NCBI GenBank assembly: GCA_022649665.1
Contig: JALCOL010000001.1
Span: forward strand, 186,001 to 250,000
DNA length: 64,000 nt
DNA from: Enterococcaceae bacterium
Lineage (GTDB): Bacteria > Bacillota > Bacilli > Lactobacillales > Enterococcaceae
Direction of reading: 5' to 3'
Part shown: positions 1 to 7,906 of the stretch, one piece after another
How the letters are laid out: each line of letters opens with the position of its first letter
Numbering within the stretch: the stretch's first letter is position 1
Program-made: the position numbers and the translations under genes
Notes under the pieces: model-generated
What the model was told of the DNA's origin: nothing
What the model saw: the letters and a program-made list of their open reading frames with translations, nothing else
The model's database searches: none

Positions 1-2
1 AG

Positions 3-620
3 GGGGTCAAGGTCGGGATGATGGGGCCGCTCGCCGGTGTTGGTGACCCGGTGTTCTGGTTTACCGTTCGTCCGATGCTCGGAGCGCTTGGAGCTTCCTT
101 AGCGCTTGGCGGCAATATTTTAGGACCGATCATCTTCTTTGTTGCTTGGAATATCATCCGCTGGGCATTCATGTGGTACACACAAGAGTTCGGCTACCGT
201 GCCGGATCGAAGATCACGGAAGATATGTCAGGCGGTCTTTTGCAAGACGTCACGAAAGGCGCATCGATCCTCGGGATGTTCGTCTTGGCGGCTTTGGTAG
301 AAAGATGGGTCAATATCAAATTCGTGCCGATCGTCTCTGAAGTCAAACTGAGTAAAGGTGCTTATATCGAGTGGGACAAACTGCCGGGCGGCGCAGAAGG
401 AATCAAAAAAGCGCTCGAAGAAGTAGGCTCAGGCAAAGCGCTCGCTGCGACGAAAGTGACGACGCTGCAAGACAACTTGAACCAGCTGATCCCGGGGCTG
501 GCACCGCTTCTCTTGACTTTCCTTTGTATGTGGCTTTTGCGGAAAAAAGTTTCCCCGATCGTTATCATTTTGGGATTGTTCGTTGTAGGGATTGTCGGAC
601 ACCTGATTCATTTGCTATAA
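3..620 (+). CDS. manZ: PTS mannose-family IID component (5' truncated by window edge)
   Basis: This is the C-terminal 205 residues of the membrane IID subunit of a mannose-class phosphotransferase system, which with IIC forms the sugar channel. The reading frame is open to the window edge (codons for GVKVG precede the first visible ATG), so the true start lies upstream; IID proteins are usually about 300 residues. Family marks seen are the GPLAGVGDPVFW segment near the start, hydrophobic stretches in the first 60 residues, and two hydrophobic segments at the end (PLLLTFLCMWLL, PIVIILGLFVVGIVGHLIHLL). It is followed by a strong terminator and by a DUF956 gene, the usual neighbour of man operons in lactic acid bacteria. 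Confidence 0.93.
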   Translation, partial: GVKVGMMGPLAGVGDPVFWFTVRPMLGALGASLALGGNILGPIIFFVAWNIIRWAFMWYTQEFGYRAGSKITEDMSGGLLQDVTKGASILGMFVLAALVERWVNIKFVPIVSEVKLSKGAYIEWDKLPGGAEGIKKALEEVGSGKALAATKVTTLQDNLNQLIPGLAPLLLTFLCMWLLRKKVSPIVIILGLFVVGIVGHLIHLL

Positions 621-629
621 TCGAATAGT

Positions 630-676
630 AAAAGAGGACGCACAACACTCCGCGGAGCTCTGTGCGTTCTCTTTTT
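630..676 (+). terminator. Intrinsic terminator after the mannose PTS gene
   Basis: The inverted repeat AGAGGACGCACA (633-644) and TGTGCGTTCTCT (661-672) is followed by a T run. It lies 10 bp after the stop codon and would end the man operon transcript before the DUF956 gene. Confidence 0.85.
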
Positions 677-734
677 ATGGATTTTGCCTTTTTTATTTTT
701 TGAAAGTTCAGCTCGATCAAAGAGGGAGGAGAAT

Positions 735-1124
735 ATGGTACAGTCATTGAACACAAAAGTCGATCTGGTCATGGAAGCGACCGCATTTTTGGGGATCGCA
801 CAATATGGCGAAGTGATGATCGGCGATAAAGGATTTGAATTTTATGATGCGCGCAATCCGCAGAAATTTATTCAAATTCCGTGGGATGAAGTGAATTATG
901 TGACCGCCGCGGTCGTCTTTGGCGGCAAATGGATCCCGCGCTATTCGTTTCAAACCAAACGCGACGGCACTTTTTCATTCTCTTCGAAACATCCAAAAAA
1001 AGTGCTGCGGGCAATCAGCAATTATATCGCACCAGACCACATGGTGCGTTCGATCGGCTTCTTCGATGTATTGAAGAATGCTTTCCGCTCGATCATCCAC
1101 GGTAAAAACAGTAAAAAAAAATAA
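735..1124 (+). CDS. DUF956 family protein (ManO-like)
   Basis: This 129-residue soluble protein belongs to the DUF956 family, which is found next to mannose PTS operons in Lactobacillales and is thought to influence their expression. The function is not proven. The start at 735 follows a clear GGGAGGAG ribosome site. The sequence opens MVQSLNTKVDLVMEATAFLG and has a central FIQIPWDEVNYV segment. The C-terminus is lysine-rich. No membrane segment or signal peptide is visible. A terminator separates it from the PTS gene upstream, so it may be expressed by read-through or from its own promoter. Confidence 0.85.
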   Translation: MVQSLNTKVDLVMEATAFLGIAQYGEVMIGDKGFEFYDARNPQKFIQIPWDEVNYVTAAVVFGGKWIPRYSFQTKRDGTFSFSSKHPKKVLRAISNYIAPDHMVRSIGFFDVLKNAFRSIIHGKNSKKK

Positions 1125-1202
1125 GAATCAGCTGGCAAGACTGATTCTTTGACTGAAAATGAAAGGGCTTTATATTACGGATGTGATCTCCTTGAGTATC
1201 AT

Positions 1203-1991
1203 TTATTCAGCCTTTAGCTCCGGGATGATCGCAAGACGCTCCTGCAGATAGGGAATAAAGTGGACGCCTTTGCCGTAAAACGTTTCAAGCGTCTGACGAT
1301 TCAAGATCTCTTTGCGCGAACCTTGACGGATCACTCTTCCGGCTTTCAGCAGCATGACGTGGCTGAAGACCGGCAGCAGTTCTTCGACATGGTGCGTGAC
1401 ATAGATCAGCGTCGGGCCGTTTTCCTGATTTGCTAAGTTTTTAAAGATCTGCAAAAGTTCTTCGCGGGCAAACAAGTCGAGGCTGTTGCATGGTTCGTCC
1501 AGGATCAAAACTTCCGGATCGCTCATCATCGCACGTGCAACGAGCACTAGCTGGCGCTGACCTTGCGAGAGCATTTCATACGGACGTTTTTGGATCTCGG
1601 CGATTCCCAAGACTTCTAGGATTTCGGCCGCTTTTTCAAGATCCTCGCGGGTCGTTTTTTCATATACGCCGATACTCGCGAATTTGCCGGATAAAACGAT
1701 CGACTCGACTGTGTCGAATTGATGCAGCTTCTGCTGGAGGGCGTTGGAGACCCAGCCGATCCTTTTTTGCAAAGAAGGGATCGACGTTTGGCCGAATTTT
1801 TCACCCAGTACAGTCAGATTTCCCGAAGAAGGCCACACTTGACCCGTGACCATTTGCAGCAGCATGCTTTTGCCGGCACCGTTCAATCCGAGGATCCCCC
1901 AGTGTTCATGCGGTGCGATTTGCCAGTCTATTTGATCCAATAGTTTTTTATTGTTTTTTACCAACGAAACATTTTCAAAATTCAAAATCAT
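1203..1991 (-). CDS. ABC transporter ATP-binding protein (YlmA-like)
   Basis: This 262-residue ATPase has all the ABC motifs: Walker A GLNGAGKS (residues 35-42), signature LSQGQ, Walker B VLILDEP and a switch histidine in YVTHH. It most resembles the stand-alone YlmA-type ATPases of Firmicutes. No permease or binding protein is adjacent, so the substrate is unknown. The start ATG has an upstream GGAAGGGG. The gene runs divergently from the symporter on its right. It could serve a transporter encoded elsewhere, or act as a non-transport ABC protein. Confidence 0.85.
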   Translation of the reverse strand: MILNFENVSLVKNNKKLLDQIDWQIAPHEHWGILGLNGAGKSMLLQMVTGQVWPSSGNLTVLGEKFGQTSIPSLQKRIGWVSNALQQKLHQFDTVESIVLSGKFASIGVYEKTTREDLEKAAEILEVLGIAEIQKRPYEMLSQGQRQLVLVARAMMSDPEVLILDEPCNSLDLFAREELLQIFKNLANQENGPTLIYVTHHVEELLPVFSHVMLLKAGRVIRQGSRKEILNRQTLETFYGKGVHFIPYLQERLAIIPELKAE

Positions 1992-2130
1992 ATGATCGAT
2001 CCCCTTCCTGATGATGAATTGTTTTCCAGTATATCACTAGCAGCGGCTAGAACCAATCAAAAAATGAAAATATGGCAAAATTTATTACAAATTGATGTGA
2101 AACAAAAAGGAGCAATAGGGAGGAAAAAAT

Positions 2131-3588
2131 GTGAATGTTCATCCATTACAATTAGCAATCGTAATTATTTATTTGGGCGGGATGTTGTTGATCGGCTTTT
2201 TAGTTAATAAATATAAGATCCGGACGAGTTCGGACTATATGGTCGCCGGCCGCTCGATGGGACTATTATTCATTGCCGCTTCGCTTTCAGCAAATAACGT
2301 CGGCGGCGGCAGTACGACAGGGTTGGCGGCCAAAGCGTTCGACGGCTGGGGAATGTCAGCAGCTTGGTATGTCTTGGCAGCAAGTATCGCGATGATCCCG
2401 ATGGCGTATTTTGCGCCGAAGATCCGCAAAACGCTGGCCGTGACGATCCCGGAAGTATTGTATCGCCGCTTCGGGGCACCGTCCGCCTTGATCACCGCAG
2501 TGTTGAATATCGCTTCGCTTTTCTGCTTGACGTCTTCGCAAATTTTAGCGTCAGCTTCCGTTATCTCGAGCTTGACTGGCCTTTCGGTCAATATCTCGCT
2601 CTTTTTAGCTGGCGGCGTGATCATCTTCTACACGACGATGGGCGGCTTGATGGCAGATACGATCAGCGATTTGATCCAATATTTCATTATCTTTATTGGT
2701 TTGGCGATCACGACACCATTCGTGATCGAAGGGGTCGGCGGCTGGCACGCGATCACTTCAAAAATCCCGCCAGTTGATTTAGACCTCAACAAGATCGGCG
2801 TTTTGATGATCTTGAGCTTGATCTTCAACTATTTCTGTACTTTTCTTTCGGGACCGGAAATGGTTTCTCGTTTTGAAGCAGCTGACAGCGAAAAAACCGC
2901 ACGCCGCGCCGCTCTGCTTTCGGGCTTGATGATGGCAGCGATCGCGTTTTTCCCGACATTGATCGGTTTAGCGGCGCTTTCTGCTAATCCGGGACTGGAT
3001 GGCGGTGCCGGAACGACTGCGCTTACTTGGGCAACAGCGAATTACGCGCCGAAGTTTGTCGGCGGGCTGGTCAGTGCGGCGATCATCGCCGCGACGATCT
3101 CGAGTGCCGACTCGAACCTGCTGGCCGCCTCGACGATGTTCGTAAAAGATATCTATGAACGGCATATCAATCCTTCGATCGCCGATCATAAATTGATTTT
3201 TATCACACGTGCTTGTAACGTCGTGATCTGCTTGGGCTCGATCTTTATCGGAACACTAGGGGTCAGTCTGATCACGATGAACTTGTTCGCTTTTGCGCTG
3301 CGAAGTGCGGGGCCGTTTGCGGCGTACGCGCTGGGGCTCGCTTGCCCAGGAGCGACCCGTTATACCGGGATCGTTTCGATCATCGTTGGTTCTATTTCAG
3401 CAGTTATCTGGCAGCTTGCCGGGGAACCGTTCGGTCTGTTGCCGATCGTTTTCGGCTGTGTCTGCGGGACGCTCGCGTTCCTTTTGACTTGGTGGATCGA
3501 AAAACGCATGGGTCATGGGCCGGCACCGACAGCATACTTGACGCCGGAACAAGAACGTGCGCTTGAAGAAAGTCACGGGAAACTTTGA
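2131..3588 (+). CDS. Sodium:solute symporter family protein
   Basis: This 485-residue integral membrane protein of the SSS family couples Na+ entry to uptake of an organic solute. About a dozen hydrophobic segments span the whole length. The N-terminal signature includes TSSDYMVAGRSMG and SANNVGGGSTTG. The start is GTG at 2131, just after GGGAGG; an ATG two bases earlier opens a frame closed by an immediate stop. The substrate cannot be told from sequence. The gene stands alone and ends at a bidirectional terminator. Na+ coupling fits a cell that also carries a Na+-pumping V-ATPase. Confidence 0.88.
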   Translation: MNVHPLQLAIVIIYLGGMLLIGFLVNKYKIRTSSDYMVAGRSMGLLFIAASLSANNVGGGSTTGLAAKAFDGWGMSAAWYVLAASIAMIPMAYFAPKIRKTLAVTIPEVLYRRFGAPSALITAVLNIASLFCLTSSQILASASVISSLTGLSVNISLFLAGGVIIFYTTMGGLMADTISDLIQYFIIFIGLAITTPFVIEGVGGWHAITSKIPPVDLDLNKIGVLMILSLIFNYFCTFLSGPEMVSRFEAADSEKTARRAALLSGLMMAAIAFFPTLIGLAALSANPGLDGGAGTTALTWATANYAPKFVGGLVSAAIIAATISSADSNLLAASTMFVKDIYERHINPSIADHKLIFITRACNVVICLGSIFIGTLGVSLITMNLFAFALRSAGPFAAYALGLACPGATRYTGIVSIIVGSISAVIWQLAGEPFGLLPIVFGCVCGTLAFLLTWWIEKRMGHGPAPTAYLTPEQERALEESHGKL

Positions 3589-3610
3589 TCATTTTATGTA
3601 ATTGAGAATC

Positions 3611-3659
3611 AACAAAAGAGGAGCAAGTCCCCGCGGGGACCTGCTCCTCTTTTGTTAAT
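3611..3659. terminator. Bidirectional terminator between symporter and amino-acid transporter genes
   Basis: A long near-perfect inverted repeat (arms 3611-3625 and 3642-3656, AACAAAAGAGGAGCA and its complement) has A/T runs on both sides. It serves the converging genes and overlaps the stop codon of the minus-strand gene. Confidence 0.85.
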
Positions 3660-4518
3660 CGGCGGTCACATCTTCGCCGAACCATTTTTGCGAAATTTCT
3701 TTCATCTTGCCGTCTTCTTTTAATTTCTTGAAAGCATCATTGATCTTGGCATCTAATTCTTTATCTTGTTTGCGCATCCCGACGGCAAAGTCTTCGCTCT
3801 TGAAGCCGCTGTCGAAAATCGTATATTTGGAGAGATCATCTTCATGAGAGAGGTAGTAATTGGCATAGACTCGGTCGATCAAAAGTCCGTCGATCCGGCC
3901 GGCCTTTAAATCAAGAAAGGCTTCATCGAACGTGTCGTAGAGGACCGCATCTTTATCTTTTACAAGATCTTTCAATTTTTTCGGTTGGTTGTTAAAGGCA
4001 TCGTAACCGGAGGAGCCGTTTTGCGCGCCGATGATCTTGTCTTTCATTTCTTGATCATTATTGATATTTTTATCTTTCAAAGTTACGACGACTTGTTTGT
4101 TTTTCATGTAGTCATTGCTGAATAAAACATCTTTTTCACGGGCGGGCGTTTTGGAATAGCCGTTCCAGATCAGGTCGATCGTGCCGTTTTTCAATTCGGT
4201 TTCTTTCATCGACCAGTCGATCGGCTGGAATTTCGGGGTGATGCCGTATTCAGCAAAGACGGCTTTGGCCAGATCGATATCATAACCGACGATCTCACCG
4301 GACTTGTCGCGAAAGCCCATTGGCACGAAGGTATCATCCAAACCGATCGTGATCGTTTTGCTCTTTTGTGCAGTTTCCCAAGTGTTTTTTGGCGCGGTTT
4401 TGCTGCTGGCAGTCGATTCTTTTGTTTTGCTGTCAGAGCTTTGTTTTTGTACCGAGCAGCCGGTGAATAAAAGCGCGATTACTGCAAGTGCAGCTAGCAT
4501 CCAAGTTTTCTTTTTCAT
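3655..4518 (-). CDS. Amino-acid ABC transporter substrate-binding lipoprotein
   Basis: This 287-residue extracytoplasmic receptor of the polar amino-acid family (bacterial type 3 solute-binding) captures an amino acid and delivers it to the permease encoded upstream. The lipoprotein signal peptide ends in the lipobox LFTGC with the acylated cysteine at residue 21, followed by a serine/lysine-rich linker. Family motifs include ITIGLDDTFVPMGFRD and GEIVGYDIDLAKAV. It is the last gene of a permease-ATPase-receptor operon (18 bp after the ATPase gene), read through a T-box leader. If the specifier is CAC as proposed, histidine is the best substrate guess. Confidence 0.92.
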   Translation of the reverse strand: MKKKTWMLAALAVIALLFTGCSVQKQSSDSKTKESTASSKTAPKNTWETAQKSKTITIGLDDTFVPMGFRDKSGEIVGYDIDLAKAVFAEYGITPKFQPIDWSMKETELKNGTIDLIWNGYSKTPAREKDVLFSNDYMKNKQVVVTLKDKNINNDQEMKDKIIGAQNGSSGYDAFNNQPKKLKDLVKDKDAVLYDTFDEAFLDLKAGRIDGLLIDRVYANYYLSHEDDLSKYTIFDSGFKSEDFAVGMRKQDKELDAKINDAFKKLKEDGKMKEISQKWFGEDVTAD

Positions 4519-4535
4519 AAAAATCCTCCTAGAAT

Positions 4536-5171
4536 TTATTTGACAGGGGCGACTTTCAACATTTGATCGGCGACTTTTTCGGCAAAGGCCAGATCGTGGG
4601 TCACGATGATCTGAGTCATACCGCTCTTTTTCAAACTAGTGATCAAATTTTCCACTTCTTGGCGCAGCTCAGGATCAAGTGCGCTGGTTGGTTCATCGTA
4701 ACCTAAAATTCGCGGTTTCATAGCTAATGCGCGGGCGATCGCGACACGTTGTTTTTGTCCGCCGGATAATTGGTAAGGATATTGTTGGATCAAATTGTCG
4801 ATCTGAAGCTGTTCGATCAAAGGTTCGACATCTTTAGCGGCTTCTTTTTTCGACTTTTTCAGCACCATTTCGGGAGCCAGTGTGATATTTTCCAAAACGG
4901 AAAGATGCGGGAACAGCTGAAAGTCTTGAAAAACGATACCGACGATTTGTGAAGCATTTTCCATTTCATCCGGATGAAAGACTTTTCCGTCCAGCAGCAG
5001 TTCGCCGGAATCGATCGTCTCTAAGCCAGCCAAACAGCGCAAAAGCGTTGTTTTTCCGCCGCCGGAAGGACCGACGATCGCTAAGGTTTTCTTGTCTTCG
5101 ATCACCAGATTCAGATCAGTGATGATCTTGCGGCTGCCGAAACTTTTGTTCAAATGTTTGATCTCTAACAT
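4536..5171 (-). CDS. Amino-acid ABC transporter ATP-binding protein
   Basis: This 211-residue ATPase of the polar amino-acid uptake class drives the adjacent permease. Walker A is GPSGGGKT (residues 34-41), the signature is LSGGQ, and the Walker B region reads ILGYDEPTSALDP, typical of the GlnQ/HisP group. It is slightly shorter than the 240-residue average but complete. The ATG follows GGAGGCGCGCC. It lies 14 bp after the permease gene and before the receptor gene in a three-gene operon. Confidence 0.92.
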   Translation of the reverse strand: MLEIKHLNKSFGSRKIITDLNLVIEDKKTLAIVGPSGGGKTTLLRCLAGLETIDSGELLLDGKVFHPDEMENASQIVGIVFQDFQLFPHLSVLENITLAPEMVLKKSKKEAAKDVEPLIEQLQIDNLIQQYPYQLSGGQKQRVAIARALAMKPRILGYDEPTSALDPELRQEVENLITSLKKSGMTQIIVTHDLAFAEKVADQMLKVAPVK

Positions 5172-5185
5172 GGCGCGCCTCCGTT

Positions 5186-5854
5186 TTATTTATAGTATTG
5201 ATAGTGTTTCTCGAGATGTTTCAAAATGAAAGTGAAGACAGCCGTCATGGCCAGATAGATCATGCCGACCAGGATCAGCGGCAGGAGGGTCACGTCGCGG
5301 CTCATCGCGATCTTGCCGGCTTTTAAGAGATCCCCCAGGCCAACGACGTAAACGAGAGAGGAGTCTTTGACCAAATTGATCACTTCATTGCCGACAGAAG
5401 GAAGAACGATCTTGATCACTTGCGGAATGACGATCTTGCGTGCTGTTTGCCAGCGGCTCAAACGCAATACTTTTGCTGCTTCATATTGACCGCGCGGAAT
5501 CGATTGGATCCCGCCGCGAAAGATCTCCGCAAAGTAGGCGGTGTAGTTCAAAATGAAGGCGAACAGGGCTGAACCAAAACGGCTCATCGTGAAACTGAAG
5601 ACATAACCGCCAACTGCAAATTTGAGCAGCGGCAGACCATAGAAAACGAAGATCAGCTGCAAGAGAAGCGGCGTGCCGCGCATCAGCCAAACATACACAT
5701 TCAAGATCCATTTCAGCGGCTTGATCCGCGAATTCATCAAGAGGGCGAGGATCATCCCCAGCGGAATCGAACAGACCAGAGTCAATGCAAAGATGCCTAA
5801 TGTCATTTTGGTACCGGATAATAATTCGGGTAAAATACTTTGGATATAGTCCAT
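5186..5854 (-). CDS. Amino-acid ABC transporter permease
   Basis: This 222-residue inner-membrane permease of the HisM/GlnP type has several hydrophobic segments and the cytoplasmic EAA loop (GGIQSIPRGQYEAAKVL). The start chosen is the ATG at 5854, preceded by GGAGGCGTCAC; upstream in-frame sequence runs into the T-box terminator and is not coding. It is the first gene of the T-box-controlled operon and pairs with the ATPase and lipoprotein receptor that follow. Confidence 0.92.
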   Translation of the reverse strand: MDYIQSILPELLSGTKMTLGIFALTLVCSIPLGMILALLMNSRIKPLKWILNVYVWLMRGTPLLLQLIFVFYGLPLLKFAVGGYVFSFTMSRFGSALFAFILNYTAYFAEIFRGGIQSIPRGQYEAAKVLRLSRWQTARKIVIPQVIKIVLPSVGNEVINLVKDSSLVYVVGLGDLLKAGKIAMSRDVTLLPLILVGMIYLAMTAVFTFILKHLEKHYQYYK

Positions 5855-5872
5855 GTGACGCCTCCTTAAAAT

Positions 5873-6128
5873 AAAAAAAGTCCTTTGGCTGTAAATAGCC
5901 AAAGGACGTGATTTCACGTGGTTCCACCTTTATTCTCTGTCCCCTTGCGGAGTACAGACTTGGGAAGTCGATAAACTTCTGCAGTAACGGTGCGCCCGGA
6001 ATTCCCTACTAGTTTTCGGAAATTCGACTTGGAGATGTGTTTCAATCAGCGCTTCACTGTTTTGCACCAGCCAACAGCTCTCTTGATCAGCAGACTTGAT
6101 TTACTCTTCTCGTCTTTGTCGATAAGTT
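5873..6128 (-). promoter_or_regulatory. T-box riboswitch leader, candidate histidine specifier
   Basis: Read on the minus strand, this leader has the conserved T-box AAGGTGGAACCACGTG (5915-5930) followed by a terminator hairpin (5880-5890 with 5897-5907) and a T run. Upstream is a stem I region with an AGAGTA-type bulge, a GCTGGTG element and a lower stem pairing GAGA with TCTC. The triplet just before the lower stem is CAC (6037-6039 on the plus strand reads GTG), which would be a His codon. T-boxes sense uncharged tRNA and allow read-through on amino-acid starvation. The class is certain from the T-box sequence; the specifier assignment is a manual reading and could be off by a base. Confidence 0.9.
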
Positions 6129-6134
6129 GCCACT

Positions 6135-6163
6135 AATTTATCACGGATTATTAAAGTTGTCAA
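6135..6163 (-). promoter_or_regulatory. Promoter of the T-box transporter operon
   Basis: On the minus strand a perfect -35 TTGACA (6158-6163) and a -10 TAAATT (6135-6140) are separated by 17 bp. The predicted start falls just ahead of the T-box stem I. Confidence 0.6.
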
Positions 6164-6223
6164 ATGAATTTATAGTCAAAATCAAATTTTGTTTTGACAA
6201 AAAAGTTTCAAATCGCGCATACG

Positions 6224-6252
6224 TTGTATTTACAAAAGATAACGAATATGCT
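6224..6252 (+). promoter_or_regulatory. Putative promoter of the LacI-type regulator
   Basis: TTGTAT (6224-6229) and TATGCT (6247-6252) are 17 bp apart. Transcription from here would include the hairpins at 6285-6339 before the regulator gene. Confidence 0.45.
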
Positions 6253-6284
6253 ATGCTTATGCTGTGCTTGTAAATTTCTTTGTG

Positions 6285-6339
6285 GTTCCTCCACAGGAAT
6301 GGCAGTGCAAAACCAGCGAGTTTTGTACTGCCTTTTTTT
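6285..6339 (+). terminator. Leader hairpins with terminator ahead of the LacI-type regulator
   Basis: A small stem TTCCT/AGGAA is followed at once by a strong stem GGCAGTGCAAAAC / GTTTTGTACTGCC (6301-6332) and seven T. It lies between the putative promoter and the regulator start at 6433, so it may attenuate the regulator. No known riboswitch class was recognised. The rest of 6140-6432 holds only the promoters listed. Confidence 0.6.
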
Positions 6340-6432
6340 GTGCACTGAAAGCTCGGCGAAAGCCGGACACAATAGTTGCTTGTTCACACTGCGTACTATA
6401 TGGTAAAGATAACAATCGTAAGGAGTGAGCAT

Positions 6433-7419
6433 GTGAAAACTCAAGTGACGATCCGCCAAGTGGCAGAACGGGCTGGAGTGTCAAAATCGACGATCACTAA
6501 TTATTTGCAAGGACGATTCGGGTCAATGTCGCCAGCGACGAGAGCGCGTGTTGCAAAAGCAATCCGTGAATTGAAATACCAGCCGAATTTTCATGCGCAA
6601 GCGCTTAGGAACCCGCATGCGAATCTGGTCGGGCTCGTGTTGCAAAATGATTTTCATCGCAGCCGCAGTGTGCTGATGCGCGAAATTCAAGAACAATTGG
6701 CAGTGAAAAATTATCGTTTACTGACATTTTTCTCTGATTTTTCTTTTGAACGCGAGAAGGAAATCTTAGAAGAGTTGATCGCCCTCAAGGCAGTCGGTGC
6801 GATCAGCGAAAACAATTCGATGCGCAAGACCGACTACATGTTTGCCGCTGATCGCTTGGATCTGCTCTTGATGAATCAGCCGCTCGATCAACCTTTTTTT
6901 CCGGAAACTTTCCACTGCCATCACCAGAGCTATCGTCAGCTGCTGCGTTTTTTAGCGCGGTACCATTATGATCGGCTCGTGCTGATGGGGGTTCACCGAA
7001 ACAGCTGGACGTTAAAAGAAAAGCTGCAGCTTCAAGAACTGTGCCGCCAAAACAATATCGAGTGTGCGGAATTTTATTTTGCTGAACAGAGTGGCTCACT
7101 GCCGGACTTGTTTGCCCTCAACCAAAAGCGGCGAAAGAAAACGTGCTACATGTGCTGCAGCGAGCGTTCGCTTTTGCCGATCATGTATCAGATCCAGCAG
7201 CATCAACTTGATCTGGCAAAACAGGTCGGCTTGATCGTTCTGGTCGAAGCGGAATCTTTCAAAGGATCGATGCCCGGCTTGGCCGTGATCCGGCAAAATT
7301 CAAAGCAGCTGGCAGCAGCGGTTGGCAAGCATTTCTCTGTTCAAAATGCCGCACCGCTGCCATACGGTTATTTTCATAAAACATTTCCATCGATTCTTGC
7401 CGAAGGAAAAACACTTTGA
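6433..7419 (+). CDS. LacI-family transcriptional regulator
   Basis: This 328-residue DNA-binding regulator has an N-terminal LacI helix-turn-helix (VTIRQVAERAGVSKSTITNYL, residues 5-25) followed by a hinge and a periplasmic-binding-protein-like effector domain. The start is GTG at 6433 behind AAGGAG; the ATG two bases earlier is closed by TGA. The effector domain is diverged and cysteine/histidine-rich (TCYMCCSE), so the ligand is unknown. No sugar genes adjoin it, and its target is not evident from context. Confidence 0.85.
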   Translation: MKTQVTIRQVAERAGVSKSTITNYLQGRFGSMSPATRARVAKAIRELKYQPNFHAQALRNPHANLVGLVLQNDFHRSRSVLMREIQEQLAVKNYRLLTFFSDFSFEREKEILEELIALKAVGAISENNSMRKTDYMFAADRLDLLLMNQPLDQPFFPETFHCHHQSYRQLLRFLARYHYDRLVLMGVHRNSWTLKEKLQLQELCRQNNIECAEFYFAEQSGSLPDLFALNQKRRKKTCYMCCSERSLLPIMYQIQQHQLDLAKQVGLIVLVEAESFKGSMPGLAVIRQNSKQLAAAVGKHFSVQNAAPLPYGYFHKTFPSILAEGKTL

Positions 7420-7470
7420 AGAGCCAAGTGCGCTGTTCTTGGGTATAATAACGGAAAAGGGGGAATTTTG

Positions 7471-7821
7471 ATGGCTACGAAAAAAGACTTTATCGAGCTG
7501 CAAAAGCAATTTCCGTTAGGTGAGATGAAATTCCACAATGACGGTTTTTGGCGCTTGCAAGATCTCAGCAAGAAATACGGCGAAGGATATTATGCGATCG
7601 GCTTTTTATTGCCGGGATATTGCGGCGAACATCAGGCGCATCCCGAGATCATCTTTCATTTTGATGAAGATGGAACGGCGATTCCCGACCGCTTGTACGA
7701 TTATGCAGCTACACCGCCCAAAATTATTGATTATAAACAAGGGACAGCCGATGAGCTGGAAAGTGAGCTGCAAAAATTATTCGAGCGCTTTCACGAATTA
7801 GCACTTGAAATGCCGAAATGA
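7471..7821 (+). CDS. Conserved-looking hypothetical protein
   Basis: I do not recognise this 116-residue soluble protein. The start is ATG at 7471 behind AAAAGGGGG. It is slightly acidic, with a central PGYCGEHQAHPEIIFHFDEDG segment rich in possible metal-binding residues and a helical C-terminus (ADELESELQKLFERFHELA). It lies between a LacI-type regulator and the yhgE-like gene, both on the same strand. Codon use matches the neighbours. Confidence 0.6.
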   Translation: MATKKDFIELQKQFPLGEMKFHNDGFWRLQDLSKKYGEGYYAIGFLLPGYCGEHQAHPEIIFHFDEDGTAIPDRLYDYAATPPKIIDYKQGTADELESELQKLFERFHELALEMPK

Positions 7822-7906
7822 AAAACGCGACAATTCTTTCAAGTTGTCGGTTGCAAGAATTGCTCGATGTGATAAAGTAGCCTTCGTAAAAACGAGGGTG
7901 AAATAA

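Noticed and set aside
5855-5927. Longer N-terminus for the amino-acid permease
   Set aside because: It would translate the T-box terminator; the ATG at 5854 has a strong ribosome site.
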